A stretch of DNA of 64,000 bases from Steromphala cineraria (Eukaryota; Mollusca; Gastropoda; Trochida; Trochidae). Within the stretch, counting starts at the first letter, position 1. Each line of letters begins with the position of its first letter. Below are positions 35,926 to 48,699 of this stretch, one piece after another. The position numbers were made by a program, and so were the translations under genes. Location of the stretch: assembly GCA_916613615.1 (NCBI GenBank), contig OU744721.1, positions 69,631,060-69,695,059 on the forward strand. Direction: 5' to 3'. A model generated the notes under the pieces. That model saw only the letters and a list, made by a program, of their open reading frames with translations, was not told where the DNA came from and did not search any database.

Positions 35926-38694
35926 ATGCTCTTTTTGCTCATCTTAGGTAAGTAAGAAATTGCTTTTATCTGTTAATAACTATATTTTTTGTCACTGTAC
36001 TTGTCGACTGATAACGACTTTGAAATGCAAATGCATTATTTACTCTAAATGAAATGTATCATATGGCAACATATGTAAGTAACGTATAAGTGCGCTTGGA
36101 TAGTAAACATTTTGAAAATCTACATTGAGCTTAACCGATTGAATATTAAAACGTTTCACGAATAGATTGATTATATGACCTTTGATTGATATAGATAAAA
36201 AATACAGAGTCGTCATTGACAGAAGTTTTCTATCTGTATTCAATTTTATTTCTATGAATTGCATGTTCTTACTTCAAAAATTTATAAATGAAATAAATGG
36301 ATGATAATGTGCACATTGGCGATTATCATTGCTTCTAATGATTGTTTTGGTCTTTAAAAAGACGATTATGTGGTGATTGGATCATCAAAAACCAACACGC
36401 ACATTGTCAAAGTCGTATAAATCAATGAAATGTTTTTATTCTGTATTTTGTATTTAATGTTCAAATTCATTTTACAATGTATATGATCACTTCGGAGCTT
36501 CAATGTGGTATAATGATTGAGTATATCCACGCAAAATATCTGTTTATCATGTTACTTCTTAGCAGCTTTTGAAATGAACAATACAGACGTTTTAGGATTA
36601 GCAAATTTTATTCTAGGAATGACACATATCTCATTTTCTTATGCATTGAAATACATTGGAGAAGTTGGTGAAGTTGGTCACGTATTGATTGCTCCAATCA
36701 ATTAGAGGTTGTACAATAAAAATACTAAATCAATTCAAAAGTCGATGTTAAAAATAAAATTATTAAACTTAACTTACTATTTCGGAGAAACCATGATCAT
36801 ATGAAATATGCACCATGGTCATGTAATATATGAAAATGACTTCAAAAGTTCACTGTAATAAAGAGTGCTTATTCTTTCTATTGGTTTCTTTCATAAGCGT
36901 TCTTTATGAATGTACTTTAGAATGGCATATTAAACTAAAGACATAATATATCTGAATGCAAGGTGAAATTCAAAACAAATTCTAAAAAAAAAATCAAAAT
37001 CACAATTAGAGGCGAAAGGTAAATTAGACCGATAAGCCAAGGGTAAGTTATTTCAGGTGCGATACGGCGAAGGTGGCGAGGCGTAGCCGAGACATGGTCA
37101 CCGTATCGAACCGAGAGGTCGGTTATTAAGAGGTTGGTTGTCAGATAACCAACTTCGTGATAACCAAAGTCTCGGTTGATCTGAGGTCATTTTTCTAAAA
37201 ATTACTACCTCTGATATTGACCTGATAACCGCACCACGTGGTGTATAATAGTTAATATAGTGCAGTGCAGACGAAACCCAGTCTTGATTGGACCAATAAA
37301 GCATGGTTCTCATGAGTTAACTGTCCTTAGCCTCAGAAGGTTTTGTCAGACATCTTGAGATTGGTTAGCTTACCTTACGTCAGAACAACCGATCTATGGG
37401 ACTGTGATAAGAGATAACCGGATATTTCCTATGGGACTGTGTCCGATCTGGTGAAGAGAGAGTACCCGATATTTTGAAACTGTTATCCATTGCAACTACT
37501 GTACATAGGTAGATTTCAATTATGTTAGTGTCATAATTTAAATGTTTTTCTCCTGTTTCAGCTTGCTTGCTGGTGTCAAGTACCGTAGCATCTCCTATCA
37601 GTATTGAAGATAAAGATGGCGCTGGAGAGGCTGATGATTCTTCACCAGATTTGTTATCGGTCCTCGATTCCTTTAAAGGGGAAAATCCAATGCAAACACT
37701 TTCCAATTTCATCAAAGAGTACAGGATTATAACAAATGTTTTAAAGAAAATAATGCTGATGAGTCCTTTTAACAGAAAAGTTTTAGATAATGTTGCAAAA
37801 ACGAACGTGGAGCTCAGATTAGGTCTTAAGCTTGTAGACGGTAATGTTCCAGATATACATGACATGTATGACCTTCTTAGACATCGGAAAAAGGGATTAT
37901 CGCAAGCTTTGTCTGCATCCTATAACGACTCTTTGCAGTATCAAAAGCTTAAAGCCCTTATTCTTAATAGGAAGTCTATTTTGGACTCAACTCAAAGTGT
38001 ACAAACTTTTTTAGACGTTCTCACCGGCAAAAACATTACTTTCGATTCAGATCTTGTTACTGAAATTCGTAAAAAGGTCTACAAACCTACCAATGCAAAC
38101 ATCGCTGAGTACAATGCTCTTATCCTGCTTTCTAGTTGGCAAATCAACTTTAAAAACATTATGTCAATAACAACCGCTTTGACCGATGGATCGACGGCAT
38201 ATCTTGGCATGCTGAAACTTGTTGAAGGTCTAGACTTCTCTCTCTTATCCCATATCAAAGTAATCCAGCCACAGATGAACAACAGCAAGTACAGCGTCTC
38301 CAGTCAAGAGGCTCTGCTCACTGATCCTGATGCTGTGCAGATTCTACAGGACAGACAGAAGGCACAACAACTCCTGAGCGAAACATCGCCAGAGCAGGAG
38401 CAAGGTAGATTTAAATTAAATGCATCAATGAAAATATTATTCTATATATGAATGTTTATGTTGGAGAACAGAAGGACACCTCTCTCGAGCTCTATCAATC
38501 TATCATATACTTGAAGCAGATGATGGGTTTGTTACATTGTTCATTCTTATTTTCCATTTTTTGCAGCGGAAATGCTGATCTCTGATATGCTGAACCGTGC
38601 AATCAACTTGGCCTATCGTGTTGTTAAGGCTCTAGAATCGAGTCAAGGTATCGATGCCACTACATCCAGCATGGGGAGTCCATCGTTTGGATGA
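35926..38694 (+). CDS. Secreted helical protein, family gene 1 (3 exons, 330 aa)
   Basis: Exons 35926-35947, 37562-38404 and 38567-38694, joined by GT-AG introns of 1614 and 162 bp, both in phase 1. They give 330 aa plus TGA. Exon 1 codes only MLFLLIL and one base; exon 2 completes a hydrophobic signal peptide (about residues 1-18, ACLLVSS), so the product is probably secreted. After an acidic, Ser-rich stretch (23-36) the rest looks mostly helical, with conserved blocks SFKGENPMQTLSNF (44-57), MSPFNRK, DIHDMYDLLRHRK, ALTDGSTAYL and LLTDPDAVQ. Apart from the signal peptide it contains no cysteine. N-glycosylation sequons lie at N165 (NIT) and N247 (NNS). A polyadenylation hexamer AATAAA lies at 38788-38793 and another at 38871-38876. 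I recognise no known family and assign no function. Gene 2 downstream is a clear paralogue. Confidence 0.9.
37040..37440. repeat. Probable repeat in intron 1 of family gene 1
   Basis: Contains a hairpin (CGATACGG...CCGTATCG around 37,060-37,107), several GATAACC/GGTTATC inverted words, and a direct repeat CTATGGGACTGTG (37,393 and 37,430). Composition is more GC-rich than the intron around it. Probably mobile DNA, class unknown. Confidence 0.4.
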
Positions 38695-40189
38695 AACACA
38701 AGTGAAGCTGAACAACGTGTGCATGTGAGACACCGTATATGGATTTAATGGATATGACATACATGTAAAATGGCTAATACTAAGGATAATAAACTTTAGA
38801 TGGAAAATGAAGACTTTTCCAGAGTTGTTCACATCTGTGTACAACAACCTACTTGTTACTCGAAATTCAGAATAAAATGTCTATTTTTGCTGACACTTTG
38901 AGTGTTGTATGATCTATTCAAAATGCTATATTTGTTTATAGATTTATACTGGATAATAAAGACGCTACTGCAATACGAAGACTACAGGAATATTGTTATG
39001 AAATAAACCAAATATCTATAGAAAGATAGAAAGAATTTTAGAACAAGAGATAGATGATAGTTTCAGCAATGCTAAATCTCTAAGGACAAATTAAGTATTT
39101 TAAGAAAACTACATGGTTTTAGAAATGGTCTTTTGTGTTATTCTTAAACGTACATTTTGAAAATTGTAATTCAAAGATAACATTTACCTGCAAGGAATAG
39201 TGTATCTATCCATTTTAGAAATTCATCTTTTTTGTAAGCAAAATAGGCTTGTGATCGAAGGTACATGAAGGTTCTCATTCGGTAGCTTAGCATCTTTGTT
39301 TGCCGTAGATTAAATTTGCAGTAATAAATGATTTAAAATAGGTGCATTAACATCCATAGTTAGAACTTATTTCTATAATGTCCATTCATCAAATATTTTT
39401 CTCGCATTATTAAACAGAGACATCAACGATTTGTAACCCCACACTGTGTTGCATAAGGCACTTAATCTGAATGACTGAGCACAGGCCCCTGAGTCGTTAA
39501 AGAACTAAAAAAAACACACTCCAAAAACAAATGAAAATATGAGAAAGTTATGAGACATCTCCCGTGACTTCAACGCCTTTATAGTTACAATATATACAGC
39601 TTCGGTATTCTATTTAACTATGAAAACGTTGAACTAACAAAATATCTGAAATCGTAATTGCGATGACATCAATTAAAAATATTAACTATCGAAATGCGAG
39701 ATATCTCTTTGAGGACAAAGACAAAGAGAAACACCTCATGAAACAAGTTCGAATCCCGACATAATTGACATTTTGAAACTTGTAATGCCCAGAACTAAAC
39801 TAACCAGACTGGTGATCTCGGAGTCAGAATTATTTTGAATTACTTTTTTTCTAGATGTTAATTTTTAATTTTTGTGTTAATATTGTTTCATTATAAGTGT
39901 AAAACACTCGCACAGTAGTTTAAATAAGATGTTTACCACGTTTACTATCACTTTCATTATTATCCATTTTACAGAAACCCTTAATTTGTCTGGTAATAAA
40001 TTGTAATAGGTCATTCGACATAATTTAACATTTAAAAAAATTCAAATTAAGTTTGCAAATTAATCCCCTACTTTTTAACATTATATTTTGTTAATACAAC
40101 CATACAAAGAAATACAGCGGATGGCAAATAAGTTGACCAGGAGAGCGAAAATATTATTATCATGACCATATTTTATGTTTATCATGATC

Positions 40190-40400
40190 GTAAAAACAAG
40201 GTTTTTAAGTATTGTTTTGTTGACACCAAGATTATATTCTTGATTTGTCGGCTCCAAACTTATAGAACTGACAGTAGTGTCAGGTTAAAAATAATGAAGA
40301 ATGATGTTACCTCTCTGATTAGCTTTAAAATACGATGCTTTGAAATCAACATGAACTGATCATAATTTGACGATGATCTTTAGCATAAAAATGATCACTG
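40190..40400 (+). repeat. Dispersed repeat family D, copy 1
   Basis: Blocks TTGATTTGTCGGCTC, ACTGACAGTAGTGTCAG, AATGANGAANGATGTT, TACGATGCTTTG and TTTGACGATGA recur in the same order, inverted, at 61,310-61,530. Moderate divergence. Weak similarity in one frame is a by-product of this homology. Confidence 0.75.
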
Positions 40401-41900
40401 AATTTTTAAAATGTAATGTTTGTGATGCAACTATAACCGGACTTAACTTTTTAACCTATCAATATCATAAGGGTTAAATACTATATTTTTATAAACCTCG
40501 CTACCTGTATTTCAGGTTATTGAGATGAAGGCAGTGCGTTACTATCAACGATGCAGGCATTTGACATTTCAAACACTCTACAATAATATCCTCCTTGGTA
40601 CTTTTCATAGGAAGTATTGTCAAATTTCAAAAGATAAGAATCTGGTTAAGAATATATGTGTTTTTCTCTCTAAGCTTAACGATTAAAATTTCTTGACCTA
40701 GATTTCAAAATCCTTGACCTATATGTCCTTGTTAGTTGCCGGGATGCAAAGAAAGCTATGATAACGAGAGAGCGCCTCTGTTTGCATATAAAGTTGTCAA
40801 CAATTTATTTGTGACATAAATAAGATATGTAGCTCTTGAACATCAGAAAATCGTAGACATGAATTATTTAAATCCTTTAACCCGACTTTCATATTCATTC
40901 CTACATGACAATGCGAATATATGATTGTTTCTTTTTCATGATAAATAAAGCAACATACATTTCCATAGTACGACCATTTACATATTTTATACTTTCTATT
41001 TGAACTGCTGAGAATCTTTATCAAAATTGCATTTGACTAATAAGCGTACACGAGTGGTTCGATTTTGCTCAAAATCTTGATATCAATACTAGCGTTTTCA
41101 CCTCACTGAGCTAAGAATTAAAATGATAAAATGTAGCTACAGATACTACTATGTGGTAGTATTATATCATTGATTACCTTTTTAATAAATGACTGTAAAG
41201 GCAATCATTGTGTTACTTAAATCAAATTGTACCTTCCCTTGAAAGGTGGACAATTATGAGAATATTTGCCATAAATGTCAAAAGAGGTAGGAGGAGTGGC
41301 GGAGGAATTGAACAGTGGAGGGATGATTCTACCGTAAACAGAATGTGTGACGTTTGTCTGTCATTAATATTTCAGTTTGACATATAGAGTCGAGTATTTG
41401 TATTGATACACATTCATCTTCTTTTCTGTTACTGGGGCTGTATAGGGCATGCATAGTGTTGTCTTCACCACTAAATATTGGAACATTTCGAAAAGGAAAT
41501 GAAACATATTCCTTTAAATACTTATCCTTATGAACATACTTTTGTACTATGAGATTAGGTAGCTTTCTCTATCTTTGTTCATGTAATAGGACAAAAATGT
41601 CAAAGGTAGCAATCATTTTGACATTTAAAATAACATTGTCTAATGGATATTGAATATGCATTTTATTCAACATAGAAGTTGCATATATACGATAACGTTT
41701 TCTTCTTCATCAAACCAGCTGCTAAGAAGAAATTTTTAGATGTAGTATCAATCGTCTTGTTCAAACCATCAACGCGTGTTGATTTGATATAAATCAGTCA
41801 CTTAATTGAACTTGAACAGACTGAACGATATTAGAAAAGTGAGCGAAACCTCGAACCCATAACATACGATAGGTGTAACCATGGTACATGTATCAAATAT

Positions 41901-42116
41901 TTAATCTTTACAATTTACCCTTCCAATAGAGAAAGGTGCTTTGTGAGCTTTAGGCTGTACTCCATAGAAGTTTGGGTGTAAAAAAACAACTCCAAGATAT
42001 ACATAAAAAGATACAGTTTCAATAACATTACCATTAAAATACCACTCTTCATAGTCCCATGAAGGCACACCATTTCTAAAAACAAGAATTTTTGTTTTAT
42101 TAAGATGTACTGACAT
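41901..42116 (-). pseudogene. Non-LTR retrotransposon reverse transcriptase fragment
   Basis: A 71-codon frame containing NKTKILVFRNG, EEWYFNGNVIE and SFYVYLGVVF. This is the typical palm-to-thumb segment of LINE reverse transcriptases (N.KKTK.MVF..G ... YKYLGV). The rest of the element cannot be read on either side, so this is an old relic. Confidence 0.8.
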
Positions 42117-43324
42117 TGCAGTTTTTATCTTTTATTTATTTTTCATCATTTATCTTTTTATGTTACTGATCATCATCAGTAAAACATTAGAGAAGACAAG
42201 TTATTTTAATCAGATGAAACATGCACACCCCGACCACAAACCTCGTAATTACCATCACATCAGAACTCTAAATCATGACAACAATAAAACGAACTCTTCA
42301 TTTCAATACGTGACAACTAATTTCAATTAGTAACAAAAAGAAAAATCCATTCATAAATTAGGTATTCTAGAGAGCTGCCTATCAGTGTCTGCCAAGGAGT
42401 AGCTTGTTATAAACAAACTCCATTAGTTAATGAGGAACCAGCAGCGAAATTATCATCAATATTCCTGATTGCCTATAGGGACAATTGGCAAATATATACA
42501 GCCATACAAGATCACTTTCAATTCAAACAATATTGGATCCAATGGATTACAATACATATTCTTCATAATCTGTAAAGTGCACATTCAAAACATCTGTTAA
42601 CACGCCCATCGACGTCGTCATCTGGCTGTATGATAATAAGTTATACATATCTTTAACTTAAACATGCTTTCAGGATCCGGATCAGGATTACTTTATTAAA
42701 TTCTGACGTTCGTGTAGATTATTACACATATCAAGAAACATTATACGCCCTTGCTTTAATAAGGATTCAGCCATCCGAAACCTTATTGTCTTTTGAGTGT
42801 TGTATTTAAAAAAAAATTATTACACCGTTCTTTGAAAAGAAGATTCAGCATAAACGTCTGATGCTAAAAAGCCACATTTTGTATGCTGTTAGACCTTATG
42901 GGGGAGACTTATTGACAAACTCGGTCCAAAAAAATTATGAAATGGTCCAAAGTTAACGCACTTAGATACCTGAAATTTGTTTTAAAATATGCGCAACTAA
43001 AAATATGTGCATGACATGTCCCCCGCCCAAATTGTAAACACATCTAATCATCTTAGCCTTATTAACCAGTTAAGCAAACAAAGACACACACGGAAACAGG
43101 TCCTCCTCTGAAAAGGTCCTCCTTTATCTATGGGCCTGACAACATTCTTAAGAAATACAACATTCTACTGAAAGATTTTGAGATACAGACCAGCAAAGAC
43201 TTACTAAGTTCAACTATCATAAGCTTTCATAAATGTTGCTCTCGGCAACTATCGGGTATCTTGAATAAGTCATAGGTTTCAAGGCTAAATTTGAACTTTT
43301 GTTTTAAAGTTCCATAGGACATGG

Positions 43325-43625
43325 ACTCCATGTAATATTACGCCAAATTTCCTTGGTCGGGAAAAAAACACCACAATCCATTTGAATTTTTTTATCAAAT
43401 GACAACGCTTCTCGCATGGAAAGGGTTGTTCATATCACAATGCCTTTGCCATCATTCAACACCCAATCATCAGTATGATGATTTAAGAACAGCGTCGCTG
43501 ATTGCACAACTAACTTTGATTGCCTCGAATCAGGCGTCTCCCATTCTATTCCACAATGTCGGCGAAATATAACAGAGGCTGCATCAACATTTCATGTATG
43601 ACATGTTTCTGTGGGGAGAGAATCG
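43325..43625 (+). mobile_element. Cluster-associated MITE, family C, left end damaged
   Basis: Homologous along most of its length to the full copy at 45359-45690: ATTACGCC, CGCATGGAAAGGGTTG, ATATCACAATGCCTTTG, AACAGCGTCGCTGATTGCAC, ATAACAGAGGCTG and CTGTGGGGAGAGAAT. The outer left arm is not recognisable. Confidence 0.75.
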
Positions 43626-44310
43626 ATATCTCGTCATGACAACATAAAAAACGTTTTGGGTGATAGTTGTCGTTCGATAAAAAACTAAATTGTTGGTCTG
43701 ACATATTATTCCTTAGTACCTTATTAAGTCACCTTCAAAGTTTTTCTTTCAGATAATTTGAAATGAGATATCTAGTCATTAATAATTATGGTACGTAAAA
43801 TCATTAAGAAAAAAATCTTGTTTAAATTCAGCTTGCAATTTCAATTGCAGCATTACATTCACATAAAAAAGCACAAAGATATGAAACCTTTACACCAATT
43901 CTCTGTCAATGGACAGTCATGATTACAATTGATTGACTTGCAAGTATTTTAAAGTTTAATATAAATAGATATTGATATTGAAAGGGCTCAAATGCACAGT
44001 TGTCTTACATTCATTTGAGTTTCTGGTAGGGACCAACATCAATAATAGTAACTATATCGTGTACTCAATAATAAACATAAACTTGTTGAAATCTAATGTT
44101 GACGAAAAGTTTCTATCTTCATCATCATATAAGTTCTAACGTGATACTAGTTATTCTGTAATGGTAATAATGTAATGAGTAATTGTAACTTTGTATTAAT
44201 TCACTCATGGTTTCCATATACGTAACTCTGCAGCTGTTACAATTAAGCATGTAGTCATCGTAATCTACATAGAATCTCTGGAATCCATATTTTTATCTCT
44301 ATGATATGTC

Positions 44311-44346
44311 TATAAGAATGGGTTTTGAGTCAGAAGGACTTATATA
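44311..44346 (+). promoter_or_regulatory. Promoter region of secreted-family gene 2
   Basis: TATAAG at 44311 and TATATAG at 44341 lie 64 and 34 nt upstream of the ATG. GGGTTTTGAGTCAGAAGGA between them is conserved upstream of gene 3 (near 57,055). Homology with the gene 3 upstream region extends back to about 44,030 (AACATCAATAATAGTAACTA). Confidence 0.5.
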
Positions 44347-44374
44347 GCTCTTGTAATCAACAGCTCTTTACAAC

Positions 44375-47300
44375 ATGCTCTCCTATCTGATCTTAGGTAA
44401 GCATTCAATTAAGATTTCCCTTTTTATGTTTATTTATTTTAATATTTGAAATTCTAATTTGTTTGACAATTATGATATAACGTATTTGTGAAATGTATTG
44501 AACCGTTATAAAAAGGGATACGCATGAATTTCCTGAAATTTAACTGCACTGAATGATTAAAACATCACCCAAAGTTATCATTTAAACTTCTACCAATAAT
44601 TTTATAAACCAAAGAGGTGAGAGCAGCTTTATCGTATCCTCTAGTTAAGACTTTGTCATTGTCGTTTTAGCTATGACTGGTATACTCGATCATAATGAAA
44701 TATTATTCAATGTGTTGTGTGTAAGATCAATTCTATTAGGTAAAAGGAATATCAAAGTGAAACTGTTCTTTGATTCTAATATCATAAGGTTGTCTTTTAG
44801 GGTGAAATGTTTTATACAGCCTACTTAAGCTTTTTGTTCTATCTTTAAATATTCAAGTGTCTAAATGTCACTTTGGAACAAATCCGACTCTGATTATGAA
44901 TTCCTTGGTAGCACTCACTTATACTAAGCGCTTAATGGTTTACACAGCCAATGTCACTGTCTGAGTTTCAATTAAATTTGCGTTTTGTGATATGTTTAAG
45001 TATGCGTACTATTATTTAATCATAATTTTTTTTTATCAAAACAGAAAGAACAATTACAGGATGAATAGTCGACAATTGATATATAAATTATTACTACCTA
45101 ATTTTATTATATATAGCAAGTGCAGATTGCAAATTGCGTCGCTGATTGCACAACTAACTTTGATTGCCTCCAATCAGGCACCTCCCTTTCTACCCCACAA
45201 TTTCGGCGAGTTAACAGAGGCTCGATCAACATGACTTAATCTGCCTCTGTGGTGAGATAATGCTATTTTGATTTAACAAGAAATGTACATTCATTTTGAT
45301 GGTATGAAAAAAGCAAATGCAGCCACAACCAAGCAGCACAGTAGTACAAAAACAATCTTCCCACAGAGGCATATCAAGTCATGTTGATTTAGCCTCTGTT
45401 ATATTACGCCGAAATCACTGGGTTCTGGCAGTTTCCCCTAGAGGAAAAAAATTCATCACAATACATTCGAATTTCTTTAACAAATGACAAGGATGCTCGC
45501 ATGAAAAGAACGGTTCATATCACAATGCCTTTGGCTTGATTCAGTAGCCAAACTGATGATTTAAGAACAGCGTCGCTGATTGCACAACTAACTTTGATTG
45601 CCTCCAATCAGGCATCTCCCATTCTATCCCACAAACTCCGCATAATATAACAGAGGCTAAATTAACATGACTTGATCTGCCTCTGTGGGGAGAGAATGAT
45701 TGAGAGAATGAGCCCTTTCAGAATTGGCCAAATAGGTAGCTAACATCGTCATTATCAAAACCTTTGGCTACACAAGAGACAATTTTCCCTGACTGTTATA
45801 AAGACTTAGAAATACTGATCATCAAGCAGACAAGGAGTGGTTCATTCATGATATATATACCTTTAAAAACTGTTTTGTGACGGCGACGTCATCAGACGGA
45901 ACTAGGACACCTCATGAAGTAACACACAGTGTACTGACAACTCTGACAATATTAGATTGGAACACATTGACCCTACCACAAAGGCTGATTAGAAAGAATG
46001 GCAACAATGACGCCTATGGTTAAAAACTGAATTTGAAGATGTTGGATATCAATGAAATTTTATAAAAGCAACTATTAATTTTCTAAGGCAAATTTGTTCT
46101 GTACAAACATGACAGATCAACAAATGTTTACAGAAGTGATGACGGTATGTGTTCAGCACCTTTGGTGTTAACTTATAGGCTGATCTGAAAACGAGACTTT
46201 TGATGACCAAAATGTAGCAAAATACAGGGATGGTAATTTTTGTCCCTCTGTCTTATCTATTATCTTATGATATCCATGTAGCATTGTTTACCAACACCAC
46301 AACACAAGCTAGACTGACAAACGCCCGTTTGCATAACAATAATGTCCTTGTTTTACTGTGGCTTGTCTATGTCCTCCGAGCATAAATCCTATAAAACACA
46401 TAACTATACCTTATCAACCAATCTGAAGACTTCGAGAATAATCACTTTATAACTTTATTTCCTTTTGCAGGCATAGAAAAATGAGAATAGTTTACGTCAA
46501 ACGTCAAACACCATCTTACGTTGTCAATGCGTAATTTGCCTTTGACCTTTATGGATGCATTTGGTTGTTAGACTCATCATAGATATTTTGTTTGAAAACG
46601 TTTTGCAATACATGAATACTTGGTTCCTAATGTGAAATTGCATATAGGGCATACATGCACATGAATTTGGTTAGTTACTGTGGAAATTAATTTCCTCTTT
46701 ATATCAATTTAAATGTACTTTTATGCATGCTTTCTACATTCTTAATGTTTGGTTCAAAATAGTGTATACTTTCTTGATAACACTAGTTTACTAAGTTATG
46801 AAACATTGTGGAGAACAATGAAACAGTTTCGTAAATAGGAGTTGTATGTGTAGAAGTTAGTAACAACGAAATGTCCTTATCTCCTTGGCAATTGCTTAAA
46901 GGAAAATTTTTTCAATGATTAAATGCAAAATTGTATTTTGCAATCAGTTTAAAAAATGTCAAAGAATATATAACAACTTCCCCAATTTTTAAATACAAAA
47001 TATCCCATTCCATGGCTAATTAAAGTCTGGATGAGGTTTATTGGAAGTAGATGGTATTGATTTGTACACATTATGCCAAGGTGATGAACAACTTGCATAA
47101 AACATTTTATACATTTGTTTATCTTTCAGTTTGCTTGCTGGTGTCAAGTGGTGAAGCAGCTCCTGTCGGTCTTGGGAATGGTGCTGATGGTGTTGATGAC
47201 CCTTCGTCAAACCTGCTCTCGATTGTGGAGTCCTTTAAAGGGGAAAATCCCATGCAAACGCTTTCCAATTTCATGAAAGAGTATAAGGTTCTTACCAATG

Positions 47301-48695
47301 TTATCAACAAGTTTATGCTTATGAGTCCATTATACAAAAACTTGATAGATCAAGCTGCAAAACAGAATGCAAAACTAAGATTGGTGCTAAAGCTTGCAAA
47401 GGGAGAAGTTCCAGATTTGCATGACCTATATGACCTCCTCAGTCATAGGAAAACAAGTTTATCACAAGAATTATATGCAGTTTATAACAGTAATAGGAAA
47501 CAACAAACACTGAACTCAATTTTAGATGAAAAGAATTCTATTTTAGACTCGACTCAAGATGTACAAACAATTTATGACATTTTTGCTGACACTAACGTAA
47601 CATTTGACCCAAACCTTGTGGCTGAAATTCGTAAGAAAATCTACAAGCCTACCAGTGCAAACATCGCTGAGTACAATGCAGTAATCCTAATTTCTTGTGT
47701 TCAAGCCAACTTAAAACAGTTAGGATCAATGATAACTGCTTTGACTGATGGGTCGACTGCTTATCTTCACTTGCTGAAGCAGGTCGTAGGTCTAGACTTC
47801 TCTCTCTTATCCCGTATCAAATCAATCCAGCCACAGTTGAACAACAGCAAGTACAGCGTCTCCAGCCAAGAGACTCTGCTCACTGATCCTGATGCTGTGC
47901 AGATGCAACAGGACAGACAGAAGGCACAACAACTTCTTAGTGAAACCTCGCCTGACCAAACACAAGGTACATTAATCATATATACAAAAGCATTTGATTT
48001 GAAATAGACTAAGGATGAGAATACAACTGGTAGAATATATGCTGTAAATGTAGGACTACATTATGATTATGAATTAAATTTCTACCTGTTCGTATTTCTT
48101 TACACATTGACAATAGGAGCACACAAAGTATATATTTCAGCGGCCAGCCTTGCTGTTTTTATAACTAAATTTCCTCTTTTAACAAGGAGAATCAACTTAT
48201 ATTTGACTTAAGTTATCTTATTTGGCAATATTTCTGGTTTAAATGACACTGGTATTTTAAAGATATGGGTGTGCAGTACAGGTGAATGTACTTTAGTCTC
48301 TCCGCTCTTACGGCATTGGCAAAATGATCACTTTTGTTTAAACCAAATTGCCAACTACACGATTTATACAACTTGAACAAAACAAATTACAAAGTCGAGT
48401 TGATAGGTAATTGGAATACCATTTTGCTTATATCTGATATATTGACACATACAGACATATTTCATTGTCTAACGTGAATCTATTTTTTGGCGGACATGCT
48501 TATCTCTGAGGTGTTTAACCGAAAATTAAATTTTGCTATCTTGTTGTACACCATGTGTCTCTCTTTTCAGGGGAAATGCTGATCTCTGATATGCTGAACC
48601 GTGCAGTCAACTTGGCATATCGTGTTATTCAGGCCCCGAAAGCAAGTCAAGGGATGGGAGCTAAATCGAGCCAGGAAAAACCTTCCTTCGGATAG
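44375..48695 (+). CDS. Secreted helical protein, family gene 2 (3 exons, 327 aa)
   Basis: Exons 44375-44396, 47130-47966 and 48571-48695, with GT-AG introns in the same phases as gene 1, give 327 aa plus TAG. Exon 1 codes MLSYLIL plus one base; exon 2 continues VCLLVSSGEAAP, a signal peptide with likely cleavage after GEA. Shared blocks with gene 1 include SFKGENPMQTLSNF, DLYDLLSHRK, ILDSTQ, NVTFDPNLV, SANIAEYNA, ALTDGSTAYL and KYSVSSQETLLTDPDAVQ. The sequons NVT and NNS are conserved in position. Apart from the signal peptide there is a single cysteine (ISCVQ). The C-terminal exon reads MLISDMLNRAVNLAYRV and ends SFG, as in gene 1. A frame opening at 47051 runs through the intron end and is not the real start: the 22-nt first exon restores a signal peptide and matches genes 1 and 3. 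Function unknown. Confidence 0.9.
45125..45262 (+). repeat. Cluster-associated MITE, family C, right half
   Basis: GCGTCGCTGATTGCACAACT through AACAGAGGCT and CTGCCTCTGTGG, matching the right half of the complete copy. It lies in intron 1 of gene 2. The 80-codon ORF at 44992-45234 reads through it and is not a gene. Confidence 0.75.
45359..45690. mobile_element. Cluster-associated MITE, family C, complete copy
   Basis: About 332 bp with ~50-bp terminal inverted repeats: CCCACAGAGGCATATCAAGT on the left and ACTTGATCTGCCTCTGTGGG on the right, both continuing inward through AGCCTCTGTTATATTA. Non-coding. Further pieces lie at 34,128, 43,325, 45,125 and perhaps 49,985 (GCTAGGGGAAACTGCC). It sits in intron 1 of family gene 2. 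Confidence 0.88.
48487..48545 (+). pseudogene. Relic of family exon 3 inside intron 2 of gene 2
   Basis: GCGGACATGCTTATCTCTGA followed by GGTGTTTAACCG resembles the start of family exon 3 (GCGGAAATGCTGATCTCTGA, ATGCTGAACCG). It lies about 80 bp before the functional exon 3. It has no good acceptor and loses the match after about 55 bp, so it looks like a decayed duplicate exon. Confidence 0.75.
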
Positions 48696-48699
48696 GGAG

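Larger units (their letters stand above)
38900..43320. other. Intergenic region between family genes 1 and 2
   Basis: Mostly AT-rich single-copy-looking sequence. It holds a dispersed repeat (40,190-40,400) and a LINE relic (41,901-42,116). Plus-strand ORF 40162-40359 and minus-strand ORF 40797-41024 have no support. Confidence 0.5.

Noticed and set aside
47051..47129. Start of family gene 2 at ATG 47051
   Set aside because: This stretch ends in a polypyrimidine tract and AG; the 22-nt exon at 44375 gives a better signal peptide and matches genes 1 and 3.
35926..48695. Secreted family as pore-forming or venom-type toxins
   Set aside because: A helical, cysteine-poor secreted protein is not enough evidence; no toxin motif is recognised, so no such function is assigned.
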